Made by a program: the position numbers and the translations under genes. The notes under the pieces are model-generated. The model did no database searches. It was not told the origin of the DNA and saw only the letters and a program-made list of their open reading frames with translations. Positions 17,376 to 27,200 of a stretch of DNA of 64,000 bases are shown here, piece after piece; positions within the stretch are counted from its first letter, which is position 1, and every line of letters begins with the position of its first letter. The DNA lies in the NCBI RefSeq assembly GCF_003627755.1, contig NZ_CP032695.1, positions 1,550,001 through 1,614,000 of the forward strand. The letters run 5' to 3'. The stretch is from Rhizobium jaguaris. GTDB lineage: Bacteria > Pseudomonadota > Alphaproteobacteria > Rhizobiales > Rhizobiaceae.

Positions 17376-18083
17376 TTAGATCATATGCGGCATGAAATAG
17401 GTCTCATCGAAATCGACGAGTTCTGTGAGCTTGTGACGGTCCAGAAATTCGACGATGCCATTCCGGAATGACAGGAGCCCGCCCACTCGCATGTCTCTCA
17501 GAACACGGTTGATATGCACCGTCGACAGACCGACGGCATCGCCGATATCGGCTTGCGTCAACGGGCACTCGAAACCGTCGAAGTTCGGCCGCAGCCGTGA
17601 CGGACCAAGCCTGGTAGCCAGTTCGAGCAGCAGGTGACCGGTACGCTCCAGCGCGTCGCGTCGGCCGATGTTGGCAAGCCGCTCGGACATGCGCGCCTGC
17701 CGCCGCATCATCTCGGTGAGCACGAGGCGATAGAGGCGTGGAGAAACGTCCATGCTCGTATGGGAGGTGAAATCCGGGAACTCCATGACGGTGACCTGGG
17801 AGAGAGCCTGTACCGTCTCGCGTGCCAATTCCACTGAAGGTGTGGAGATCATGTCACCGCGGAGCGCAAATTCGATGACGATGCGCGTACCGTTCGGCAG
17901 CACCTTGCTGGAAACAGCCCATCCGCTGACAAGAAAAAGAAGACGCGGTGTATCGTCCTCATAATCGTAGATGGTTTCACCGGGAGCATATGTGCGCGGA
18001 ATACCGCCCGTCAGCTCCGACTTTTGACGGTAAACATCAGAACTCAAGGCCTGAAGACGCCCTGTGGAAACCTGCGTGATCAT
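17376..18083 (-). CDS. Crp/Fnr family transcriptional regulator
   Basis: A 235-residue regulator. The N-terminal cyclic-nucleotide-binding-like barrel (about 25-115: RTYAPGETIYDYEDDTPRLLFLVSG) lacks the Cys cluster of oxygen-sensing Fnr and the canonical cAMP-binding Arg-Ser pair is not evident. The dimer helix (SPRLYRLVLTEMMRRQARMSERLANIG) and a Crp-type helix-turn-helix (LTQADIGDAVGLSTVHINRVLRDM) follow. Many such Crp-like proteins are found in rhizobia with unknown signals. It may control the EPS genes nearby, but no target site can be proven. Confidence 0.85.
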   Translation of the reverse strand: MITQVSTGRLQALSSDVYRQKSELTGGIPRTYAPGETIYDYEDDTPRLLFLVSGWAVSSKVLPNGTRIVIEFALRGDMISTPSVELARETVQALSQVTVMEFPDFTSHTSMDVSPRLYRLVLTEMMRRQARMSERLANIGRRDALERTGHLLLELATRLGPSRLRPNFDGFECPLTQADIGDAVGLSTVHINRVLRDMRVGGLLSFRNGIVEFLDRHKLTELVDFDETYFMPHMI

Positions 18084-18316
18084 ACAATGCCCCCGAACCG
18101 CATACCATATCGGGAAGGTTCCGACTAACCTGTCCCTGAAGGTATATCACGTTACGTATGGCAAGTATATAGCACGCAACTTTCGGCCTGGCTCGTAATC
18201 TATATTGCTTATGTGAATTCTCTTCAAATTCACGTAGCGATTAATTTGCTCGTCATATGCTTAAAACGTCCAATTTCGATCATTATACCTGGTAATTACT
18301 CCCGGTTTTCTTTGTA
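18084..18316 (-). promoter_or_regulatory. Upstream region of the Crp-type gene with inverted repeat
   Basis: No gene is seen. The inverted repeat gtgaatt-N7-aattcac at 18213-18233 lies about 130 bp before the start codon. Its spacing differs from classic Crp sites (TGTGA-N6-TCACA), so it may bind a different dimer. The stretch is AT-rich. Confidence 0.4.
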
Positions 18317-19579
18317 TTAATTCGGAGTCGCCGCGCGATGATCATTTCGTATTACTGGTGATATCCCAGCGACAATATTCTGATCCCTCCGGGTGAGATT
18401 CCGACGCATATCGGCGATTCCGGCTTCGGCCTCCGACATAATCATCCGATGGCGGAACGATTCGATTCCTTCCGAATCAGCCGCTCTCAATAATCTGGCA
18501 ATATCGGACGGAGACGTCCCGCCGCCATTGAGGAAATAGGTTTGCCGGCCGACGGAGCGGAAGAAGCCCTCGACCTTCTTGTCCCAGCCAAGGCCGACAT
18601 GCGGAATCCCAAGGGAATAGGCTGCGATACAGGCATGCAGCCTATGGGCAAGGATGACATCCGTCGACAGAAGTATCCGAATGAGCTCTTCCGGCAAACA
18701 TGGACGCGGGGCAAGTTGGAGTGCGCCGGTTGTCGCGAGATGTTGCATCGAAGGCTCATCCCATATTCGTTTGGCAAAGGCTTGGTCCTCGCTGGCGCCG
18801 TTGCAAAACAAACGGACGCGGTATCCATCCTGGACCAACAGTCGAATCAGATCCCGATATTCTGCGATGTCCCTCAGCGGGATGGCCGAGGCCTTCTGGC
18901 TCGCATGCCGTTGCAGAATGACGGGCTCCGTGACGCAAAGGCCGACAGTTGGCTGATGTCTCGAGGACGGCGAACTGCGGGCATCGCTGACCAGCGCTCG
19001 GGTCAGCAATCCCGGATCGTGAACAATCTTCGCTTCCGGCCCTTGAGGAAAATGTTGACGCCAACTGTCTAGGGCGAAGCTGTCGCGCACGGAGAGGTGG
19101 ACGAGATTGGTCCGCTTCAGCCGGCCAAAAAGGCGTGCCGCCGGCGCGGACCAATGCCCGCTGACGCCGACCGCATAGATCGCCAGTGGCCTATTATGTC
19201 GCCGGACACAATCAAGCACGGTACCGACTTTCATTGGAAAATTCAGATCGTCATCCTGAAAGAGATTGCCGCCACCAATCACCACTGCATCCGCCGTCGC
19301 AATCTTGGCATCCCATTGGCTGCGCAATTTCCGAAGCGCGCGCCCCAGGACATAGCCCACCGCCCAACGCCGAGCGAAAGCGGGCAGACGATGCAACACC
19401 TTCAACGCCTGTTGACGCCGACCGTTTCCGCCCATGCCGAAACCTTCGCGACCAGCGAGATCGATCGTCTCCACCTCGATATGGCCGGCTCCGTTGGCCA
19501 AGCCGGCCTCAACACATTGTGCCAGGAGTCCGTCTCCAAGATTCTGGCTGTATTTGACATTGAAAACGACAATCTTCAC
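18317..19579 (-). CDS. Polysaccharide pyruvyltransferase family protein
   Basis: A 420-residue enzyme of the CsaB/ExoV-like family, which transfers pyruvate from phosphoenolpyruvate to a sugar of a growing polysaccharide to form a ketal. Family features are the N-terminal NVKYSQNLGDGLLAQCVEAGL, then ADAVVIGGGNLFQDD, YAVGVSG, LSVRDSFALDSW and the C-terminal AHRLHACIAAYSLGIPHVGLGWDKKV with the conserved HRLH. The start is GTG 19579, overlapping the polymerase stop (GTGA). With the Wzy-like gene it forms a small operon that probably belongs to the second EPS system. Confidence 0.87.
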   Translation of the reverse strand: MKIVVFNVKYSQNLGDGLLAQCVEAGLANGAGHIEVETIDLAGREGFGMGGNGRRQQALKVLHRLPAFARRWAVGYVLGRALRKLRSQWDAKIATADAVVIGGGNLFQDDDLNFPMKVGTVLDCVRRHNRPLAIYAVGVSGHWSAPAARLFGRLKRTNLVHLSVRDSFALDSWRQHFPQGPEAKIVHDPGLLTRALVSDARSSPSSRHQPTVGLCVTEPVILQRHASQKASAIPLRDIAEYRDLIRLLVQDGYRVRLFCNGASEDQAFAKRIWDEPSMQHLATTGALQLAPRPCLPEELIRILLSTDVILAHRLHACIAAYSLGIPHVGLGWDKKVEGFFRSVGRQTYFLNGGGTSPSDIARLLRAADSEGIESFRHRMIMSEAEAGIADMRRNLTRRDQNIVAGISPVIRNDHRAATPN

Positions 19580-21012
19580 TGCAATCTCCCCACAACACCG
19601 ATCTGCTGGATGCGCGGCGCCGGCGCGTCTGTCACGCGGACCCGAGATGGGGCGGTAAGGGCGGCGACGCTGCCTGCAAGAATGTAGAACATCAATCCGA
19701 GGTCATAGACCGTGCCCGAGGTGGCCGCGGACACCAGCACCGTGATGATGCCGGCCTTGGCGGCGCGGGCAACGGCCGCGGCCTGCCGATCCGGCAGGTA
19801 CCTGGGTCGCGTATCGGCTTTCAGGATCAGCACCACGAAAAGCGCAAAGATCAGAGCACCAAGGACGCCGAGATTGGACAGCAGCACGAGGCCGAAGCTC
19901 GATGCGCGCGCGCTGCCCAATCCGGCGCCGAAGCCGTTCGTGTCCACAAATGTCTGATAGGCCATCGCGTTCCACATGAAGCGCTCACGCCCCGACTGGC
20001 TGTCGGCTTTCGAAAACAGCATCTCGTCGAGAAAGTCGTGCAGGCCGTTGGAAAGATCAGGCATGGCGATCAGGACAAAAAGGATCACAAGCGGCATCGC
20101 GGCCAAGATGGCAACGATCATGACGGGGCGCCCTGCGCCTGGTTCGTGGCGTGAAGCCATGAAAGATTGCAGGCAAAGAACCGGCAATACCAATCCGAGA
20201 CCGACGAGAGCGGTCGCCGAAGTCGAGAGGATCAGAGCCACGAGCAGCAGCGCCGCAATAATGCCGGTGGCGCGGGACCGGACGCCGCTGAGCCACAGGC
20301 TCGCCGTCATCGCGAAGAGCACAAGCGTAAAATCGGCAAAGGCCGAAGCCTCCGGAAATGTCCCGGAGATCCGCTTCAATCCGCCTTTCTCGGCATTCGT
20401 CAGCAGCGCGTAGTTGGCAGTGCGCACGAAACCGAGAAGGAATTCGGTGTGGCTAAAATAAGTAATGATATCGGCAAGGGCGAAACCGAGATTGACGCTG
20501 GCGACCACCAGCATGCCGTTGATCAAATTGGTAGGGGTGCCGCCTTTGCGAATGAAGGCGGAAGTGGCTGCAAAGCAGACGAGGCCGCCGACGGCGTAGA
20601 CGGTCTGAGTGATATTGTTCGACGAGAACTTTAATGGCACCAGCGAAATGAAGTTGCGCCCGCCAACCGTCCGCTCGACCGTCATCGTCTGCGTCATGCC
20701 TTGAAAGAGGCGCGGGAAAAAGATGGCTGTCGTCAGGCCGAAGACGGTCAGCACCAGAAGGCAGAAGCCAGGACCTGGCGGCGCCAGGGACGCGAAGATT
20801 GGACCTTCACCGTAGGCCAGAAACAATCGTATGAAAAAAAACAGCAGAAAGAGGCTCGGCACCAGAACCGATGCGCCACCAAGGCCGGGCACGCTGAAGG
20901 CTGCAGCGGCACCGAACACCGTGCACAGAATCATGACGGTAAACGACCACCGAACGGGCGCAGCCAGCATTGCCATGCCGACGACAAACGTTACTAACCC
21001 CATGAAATTCAT
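19576..21012 (-). CDS. Wzy/O-antigen-ligase-like membrane polymerase
   Basis: A 478-residue inner-membrane protein with 11-12 hydrophobic segments (GLVTFVVGMAMLAAPV, LLLVALILSTSATALVGLGL and others). A hydrophilic loop contains SQSGRERFMWNAMAYQTFVDTNGFGAGLGSARASS, the arrangement seen in polysaccharide polymerases and O-antigen ligases. It probably polymerises repeat units of the second EPS. No sequence motif fixes the sugar. It overlaps the pyruvyltransferase gene and diverges from the GH16 gene. Confidence 0.75.
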   Translation of the reverse strand: MNFMGLVTFVVGMAMLAAPVRWSFTVMILCTVFGAAAAFSVPGLGGASVLVPSLFLLFFFIRLFLAYGEGPIFASLAPPGPGFCLLVLTVFGLTTAIFFPRLFQGMTQTMTVERTVGGRNFISLVPLKFSSNNITQTVYAVGGLVCFAATSAFIRKGGTPTNLINGMLVVASVNLGFALADIITYFSHTEFLLGFVRTANYALLTNAEKGGLKRISGTFPEASAFADFTLVLFAMTASLWLSGVRSRATGIIAALLLVALILSTSATALVGLGLVLPVLCLQSFMASRHEPGAGRPVMIVAILAAMPLVILFVLIAMPDLSNGLHDFLDEMLFSKADSQSGRERFMWNAMAYQTFVDTNGFGAGLGSARASSFGLVLLSNLGVLGALIFALFVVLILKADTRPRYLPDRQAAAVARAAKAGIITVLVSAATSGTVYDLGLMFYILAGSVAALTAPSRVRVTDAPAPRIQQIGVVGRLQ

Positions 21013-21169
21013 ATGCCGTCCGCTCCGAAATATCGTCTATTTCACTGAGGAAAAAAACTATCACGGTGCGGGTTGGCTTGTATTTCCGCCATGCCTAAGC
21101 CCTTTGGGGTACCGCATAAACCGAAATGGGTTCTGTACCGGATAGGCGCCGCCGCGTTAGCGTCAGAGT

Positions 21170-22012
21170 ATGGATCAGATATCGTTCAAACATATGCGAC
21201 CATGGTCGATCGGCCGCCGCGGTTTTCTCCGCGCCGGCCTTGGCGCGACACTTGCGTTGCTTGGCAGTGGCGTGGCCGCGCAAGCGGGCGACACGGGAGA
21301 CGAGCTCGACATCAGCAAGATGACGCTGACTTTCGAGGATAATTTCGACAGTCTCAGTGTCTCCCCCTGGGGGCCGGGTACCCGCTGGATCGCGCACACG
21401 CCCTGGAACGGTGATTTCGGCGGCGCGCGCTTTACCGACCCCAAGGGCGATTTCCCCTTCAAGACGGAAGACGGCATGTTGCGCATCACGGCGGCGCGCG
21501 ACAGTAAGGGTGAGTGGCGCTCCGGTCTGCTTGCTTCTGTCGACGCGAAAGGCGACGGCTTTTCGCAGCAATACGGCTATTTCGAAATGCGCGCCCGGTT
21601 GCCGGACGGTCCGGGCGTATGGCCGGCATTCTGGCTGATTGGCAAGGACCGCTCGAAATCCACCGCCGAAATCGACGTTCTGGAATATTATGGCGACAAG
21701 CCGGGCGCCTATTCCGCCACCGTGCACGTCTGGCACCGCGGCGGCAAACATGATTCCGATTATTCCCGCATCAATGTTTTCGGCGATTCGAGCCCAACAG
21801 ACCTGCATACCTACGGCGTAAAGATCGATACCGATTTCATCCGTATGTATTTCGACGGCAAGTTCGTCTGGAAGACCAAGGTCCTACCGGAACATCGCCA
21901 GCCGATGTACATTCTTGTGAATCTCGGCATCGTCGATAGCATCACCAAAATGGTGGCTCCGGATCCTTCCTTCATGTTTGTCGACTATGTCAGGGCCTAT
22001 CAGTTCAAGTAG
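21170..22012 (+). CDS. GH16 endo-beta-glucanase, exported by Tat (ExoK-like)
   Basis: A 280-residue family 16 glycoside hydrolase. The N terminus carries a twin-arginine signal (GRRGFLRAGLGATLALLGSG). The catalytic site STAEIDVLEYY has the nucleophile Glu, Asp and acid/base Glu of E-[IL]-D-x-x-E. Other GH16 marks are YGYFEMRARLPDGPGVWPAFWLIG and LHTYGVKIDTDFIRMYFDGK. S. meliloti ExoK and ExsH of this family trim succinoglycan. Here it should cleave the polymer of the neighbouring Wzy gene, setting chain length. The ribosome site of ATG 21170 is weak; ATG 21194 is an alternative. Confidence 0.9.
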   Translation: MDQISFKHMRPWSIGRRGFLRAGLGATLALLGSGVAAQAGDTGDELDISKMTLTFEDNFDSLSVSPWGPGTRWIAHTPWNGDFGGARFTDPKGDFPFKTEDGMLRITAARDSKGEWRSGLLASVDAKGDGFSQQYGYFEMRARLPDGPGVWPAFWLIGKDRSKSTAEIDVLEYYGDKPGAYSATVHVWHRGGKHDSDYSRINVFGDSSPTDLHTYGVKIDTDFIRMYFDGKFVWKTKVLPEHRQPMYILVNLGIVDSITKMVAPDPSFMFVDYVRAYQFK

Positions 22013-22085
22013 GCATCCTGCGTTGATGCCTTCTCCCTGCAGCGATATCCCATAGCCTGCACTTCTCAACCAGCGCGGAATCGCA

Positions 22086-22116
22086 AGCTTCTCCCCTCCT
22101 GGGGAGGGCTATTTTT
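22086..22116 (+). terminator. Rho-independent terminator after the GH16 gene
   Basis: Perfect 6-bp stem ctcccc / ggggag with loop tcct (22091-22106), extended by agc / gct, then attttt. Located about 75 bp after the GH16 stop. It isolates the glycanase from the NRPS genes. Confidence 0.68.
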
Positions 22117-22351
22117 CGTGCGTCATGCGTCTGGCTTCCATCACCCGTAATGCTTTTGGCCAGCCCGCGATTACCTCGGCGGTCTCCTCCGACGAAATGT
22201 CTACGTCGGCTAAGGCTTAAGACTTTCGTTGAGGACGGCAGTCATCCCAATGATCAACTGGTGATTTTCCGACAGCGTGAAATTCTGCAGGCGACGATGA
22301 GGCACGCATTTCGTGCCGTCGCAGGCAGCAAACGCAGCCCGGAGCACAGCG
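22117..22351 (+). promoter_or_regulatory. Upstream region of the NRPS-PKS operon
   Basis: No gene is seen between the GH16 terminator and the first NRPS gene. It should hold the promoter of the assembly-line operon. A hairpin ccgacg-N9-cgtcgg lies at 22189-22209. No clear sigma-70 boxes can be chosen. Confidence 0.4.
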
Positions 22352-24271
22352 ATGATCGATTTCGATTCTCAAGAGAAAACCAATTTTGCCGCAACCATGC
22401 ATTACGACAGAGACCGCAGTCTGCACGATATGGTGCGTGAACAGGCCCAGGCCGTTCCGCACGCGACGGCAGTCGTTTTCGGCGACACGGCGCTCAGTTA
22501 CCGCGAGCTCGATCGGCTCTCCGACGCGTTGGCGGTCTATCTCGTAAAGCTCGGCATCCGCAAGGCCGATATCGTCGGCCTGTTCCTGCCCCGCAGCCTA
22601 AACGCCATTGTCTGCAAGCTGGCGATTCTCAAGGCCGGCGGCGCCTATCTTCCCCTCGATCCCGCCTTTCCGATCGAGCATCTCGATTATGTCATCGGCG
22701 AATGCGAGCCGAAGGTCATCTTCGTCGATTCGGCCTACTGCGAGAAGATCAGCGCTGTTCCCAGCATGCGCGGCAGGGTCATCGAGGCCAGTGCGATCAT
22801 CGCGGAAATGACGATCAGCCCGCCCCAGCCGAGACCTTCCGTGAAAATCGGCGGCGAAGATGTTGCCTATGTCATGTACACATCCGGTTCGACCGGCCGG
22901 CCGAAAGGCACCGCGATCGCGCATCGGAGCATCGCCCGAGTCGTGCTGGATCAGACCTATATCGACTTCCAGCCGGACGATGTGGTCCTCCACACCGCCA
23001 CCATCGCCTTCGATGCTGCGACCCTCGAGATCTGGGGAGCATTGCTGAACGGCTGCACGCTTGCCGGCATGCCGGACACCAGCTTCTCGGTTGCTCGGCT
23101 CTGCAATGTCATGCGCGAAACCGGCGTCAGCATCACCTTCTTGACGACCGGCCTCTTCAATCTGTTCGCCGATCATGCCGACGTTGATCTGCCGAACCTT
23201 CGCCACGTTCTGTTCGGTGGCGATGTCGGATCGGCGGTCCATGCGCGGCGTTTTCTTGATCGCCATCCCGGCTGCAAGCTCACGAACGCTTACGGCCCGA
23301 CCGAAACGACGGTTTTCGCGACGGCCTTCGAAGTGCCTGAGAACTTTTCGGGGCAGGAACTGCCGATCGGCAAGGCGATCGCACATACAGGCATTGCCGT
23401 CCTCGACGAGGAATTGCGCGAAGTGCCGCCGGAGACCGAAGGGCAGTTGGCGATATCGGGCGACGGGCTTGCGATCGGCTATTTCAGACGTCCGGATATG
23501 ACCGCCGAAAAATTCGTGACGATCAGCACGAACAGCGGACAAAAGCGATACTATCTGACGGGAGATCTCGCCATTTTGCAGTCGGACGGCACAGTCGCCT
23601 TCAAGGGGCGGCGCGACCGTCAGGTCAAGATCAACGGCAAGCGTATCGAGCTCGATGAGATCGAGGCGACGCTGAGACGCGATCCGCGCCTTGCCGACGG
23701 CATCGTCCTTTGTCACGTCCAAAGCCCGACGCTGAAGCGCATCGTCGCCTACCTATGCCCTCGCCACGGGATCGCGGGCGCAGGGCCTGATTTCGTGCCG
23801 AGCGTCATGGCGGCGCTGCGCGCCGTACTTCCGGCCTACATGATCCCGAGTGCCGCCGTGGTGGTCGATGCATTTCCGTTGACGCCGGCCGGCAAGGTCG
23901 ATCGATCGAAGCTTCAACCGCCGCCGATGGAATCCATCGAAATTGCACCGGACGCTGTTGCCAAGAGCCAAACGGAGACGCTGCTGACTAGGCTCTGGCA
24001 GGAGGCGCTGGGAACGGGGAAAATCGATCTCGACAGAAACTTCTTCGACCTCGGCGGAACCTCTCTTCAGCTCATGGAGATCCATGCGGGCCTTGAGACA
24101 GAGCTCGACCGTTCCGTCGACGTCGTCGCCTTGTTCAAGCATCCGACGATCCGCGAATTGGCCCGCTACGTCGATGGTAAGGCTTCGGGTTCGGCGCGCG
24201 CGATCGCCGCCGCCCAGCGTGCAGCCCTTCAGAGAAAGACCATGTCCCAATTCCGCAGGAGTTCTTCATGA
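22352..24271 (+). CDS. NRPS loading protein: adenylation and carrier domains
   Basis: A 639-residue A-T didomain that should activate one amino acid with ATP and load it on its own carrier. Adenylation motifs: YTSGSTGRPKG (about 174-184), AYGPTETTVFA, LTGDLAILQSDGTVAFKGRRDRQVKINGKRIELDEIE, and PAGKVDR with the catalytic Lys. The carrier site is LGGTSL (Ser571). There is no condensation domain, which marks it as the starter module. My alignment of pocket residues gives DALFLGAVFK, a hydrophobic code that I do not assign. GGAG lies 7 bases before ATG 22352; an in-frame GTG at 22313 is less likely. Its stop overlaps the next gene (ATGA). Confidence 0.9.
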   Translation: MIDFDSQEKTNFAATMHYDRDRSLHDMVREQAQAVPHATAVVFGDTALSYRELDRLSDALAVYLVKLGIRKADIVGLFLPRSLNAIVCKLAILKAGGAYLPLDPAFPIEHLDYVIGECEPKVIFVDSAYCEKISAVPSMRGRVIEASAIIAEMTISPPQPRPSVKIGGEDVAYVMYTSGSTGRPKGTAIAHRSIARVVLDQTYIDFQPDDVVLHTATIAFDAATLEIWGALLNGCTLAGMPDTSFSVARLCNVMRETGVSITFLTTGLFNLFADHADVDLPNLRHVLFGGDVGSAVHARRFLDRHPGCKLTNAYGPTETTVFATAFEVPENFSGQELPIGKAIAHTGIAVLDEELREVPPETEGQLAISGDGLAIGYFRRPDMTAEKFVTISTNSGQKRYYLTGDLAILQSDGTVAFKGRRDRQVKINGKRIELDEIEATLRRDPRLADGIVLCHVQSPTLKRIVAYLCPRHGIAGAGPDFVPSVMAALRAVLPAYMIPSAAVVVDAFPLTPAGKVDRSKLQPPPMESIEIAPDAVAKSQTETLLTRLWQEALGTGKIDLDRNFFDLGGTSLQLMEIHAGLETELDRSVDVVALFKHPTIRELARYVDGKASGSARAIAAAQRAALQRKTMSQFRRSSS

Positions 24272-27200
24272 CGAAAAATCATGACACCGGTCATGTCAAT
24301 GGCGATCAATATGATTTCAATGACGATCAGACTTGGGATAATCAGGATTCAGGTGGCATCGCAATTGTCGGCATGTCCGGTCGCTTCCCCGGGGCGCCTT
24401 CTGTAGATGCACTTTGGCAGCTCGTTTGCGAGGGGCGGGATGCCTTCTCGCAATTCTCACCGGAAGAACTCGAAGACGCCTTCACAGACGAGGAGCGCGC
24501 GCAGCCGAATTTTGTTCCGGCCCGGCCGCATCTTCGCGACGTCGAGATGTTCGATGCGGACTTCTTCGGCATGTATCCGCGCGAAGCGGCGCTGACCGAC
24601 CCGCAGCACCGGGTCTTCCTGGAAATCTGCTGGGAAGCGCTGGAAGATGGCGGCTACGATCCGCAGCGCTATCCAGGAATGATCGGCGTCTTCGCCGGCT
24701 CCTCGATGCCGACCTATCTCATCAACAATGTCCTGGGCGATCGCGCCAAGGCCGAGGAATTCACGTCCAACTATCAGATCGGTTGTTTCCAACAGCTTGT
24801 CGGAGCACTCAACGATACGCTTGCGACACGCATCGCCTACAAATTCAATCTGCGCGGTCCCGCCTTCACGCTGCAATCGGCCTGCTCGACCTCGCTGCTG
24901 GCGGTGTCGCAGGCCTGCCAGAATTTGCTCATCTATAGCTGCGACATGGCACTTGCTGGCGGCGTCTCGATCACCATCCCGCAAAGGCGCGGCTATATCT
25001 ATCAGGAAGGCGGCATGGCTTCGCCCGACGGCACTTGCCGCCCGTTCGATGCTGATGCCGCCGGGACGGTCTTTGCCAGCGGCGCCGGCGTTGTCCTTCT
25101 GAAGCGTCAGGAAGATGCGCTTCGGGACGGCGATCATATCTATGCGGTGATCAGAGGCTATGGCATCAACAATGACGGCTCCGACAAGGTCGGCTTCGTC
25201 GCACCCAGCGTCGACGGGCAGGCCGAAGCGATTTCCGCGGCTTTTGCGAATGCCGCCGTCTCACCCGCAACGATCGGCTATGTCGAATGCCACGGCACCG
25301 CGACACCGCTCGGCGACCCCATCGAATTCAGCGGCCTCAAGGGTGCTTTCTCGGAAGATCCGCCCGCGGCGGCAAGCTGTGCGCTAGGATCGGTGAAAGG
25401 CAATATCGGACATACGGATGCTGCCGCCGGGGTCACTGGGTTGATCAAGACCGCATTGGCGCTGGGCAAGGCGAAAATTCCGCCGATGGCCAACTATCAG
25501 AAGCCGAATCCGCGCATCGATCTCGATCGCAGCCCCTTTTACATACCGACCGAAATGATCGATTGGCCGGAAACGGAGGGACCGCGTCGGGCCGGCGTCA
25601 GCGCATTCGGCGTCGGCGGCACGAACATTCACGTCATCGTCGAAGAACCGCCGGTTCGTCACGATGAGCCAGGCGATGAGCGTGAAGGGCCTTATATTCT
25701 GCCGCTTTCGGCAAACGATCCGGCCGCCCTCTCTGCAATGCGCGCCAATCTCGGCGACCACCTTGCCAAGAACCCTGGGCTGCCTTTGGCACAACTGGCT
25801 CACACGCTGCAGGCCGGCCGGCGAGAGTTCGATCACCGTCTCGCCATCGTCGCCAGCACAGCGGAGGAAGCGATCGATCGCTTGGCAGCGGAGCGCTACC
25901 AGCCGCTCGTGGCCTCGGATGAACCGCCGGTGGCCTTCATGTTTCCGGGGCAGGGCGCTCAATATGCCGGCATGGGCGCCGGTCTTTATAATTCGGAGCC
26001 GGAATTTGCCCGCTGGATCGACCGCGGCGCCGAATTGTTGAAGATGACGCTCGGCGTCGATCTGCGCGACTATATCTGCCATATCGGCCCTGTGACGCAG
26101 GCCATGGCCGACGAACAGCGCGAGACACGCATCGCCCAGCCCTGCCTCTATCTGGTGGAATATGCGCTGGCGCGGCTGTGGTTGAGCCGGGGCGTCAAGC
26201 CCTACGCGATGATCGGCCATAGCGTCGGCGAATTCGTTGCCGCAACCCTTGCCAACGTCATTTCCTTCGAGGACGGCCTGCGGCTGGTCGCCAATCGCGG
26301 GCGGCTCATGCAGAACCAGCCACACGGCGCGATGGTGTCCGTGCGCGCCGATGCCGAAACCGTGTCGGTGCATCTGCGCGGCAACGTCGAAATCGCGGCG
26401 ATCAATGCACCGAAGCTCTGCGTCATCTCGGGACCGTTCGATGATATCGACACGGTTTGCACCGGGCTGGAAGCCGCCGGCATCGCCTTCAGTCGGCTGC
26501 ATACCTCGCATGCCTTTCACTCGGCGATGATGGATGAAGCCACCGTTGCCCTGCGCGAAGAGACCGCGAAGGCCACCTACGGCAACGCGACCATGCCATA
26601 TATCTCCTGCGTCACCGGCGACTGGCAGACCGGTGAGCGGGGAACCTCGCCGGACTATTGGGCGACACATTGCCGTGACGCCGTTCACTTTGCCGATGGG
26701 CTTGTGACGCTCTGCCGCGGCCGAAAACCGGTGCTTCTCGAAGTCGGTCCCGGCCGAACGCTCTCGGTCTTTGCCGCGCAGACGATCGGCCGCGACGATC
26801 TCGCCGCCATCGTGCAGTCGCTTCCCGAGCATGACCGCGCCGTTGCTGCCTCCGAAGCCCTGGCGGAAGCACATGGCAAGCTCTGGATGGCCGGTTACAC
26901 ACTGGAATGGCCGGCTTTGCCCGCCGGTGCCCAGCAGCGCCTGGCCCTGCCAACCTATCCGTTCCAGCGCCAGCGCCATTGGATCGACGCGCCGCAATCC
27001 GCACGCCGCGCCTCGAGCCAACCGGCTCTGCCCGCTCAAGTTCCTGCGCCCGCTGCCTCTCCCGCAGCCGATGTCAACCTTGTCGATGAGAACAACGCCA
27101 TGAACGTCGTAACACCACTCTCCCTTTCCGATCGCGTCCTCACACTTGAAACATCCCTGTTGACCTTGCTCAGCGAAATGTCAGGGGAGACGTTGGGGGT

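Noticed and set aside
22352..24271. Fatty acyl-AMP ligase starter as in mycosubtilin or iturin
   Set aside because: The protein has the core motifs of an amino-acid adenylation domain and a peptidyl carrier. No acyl-ligase insertion was seen, so a lipopeptide start is not supported.
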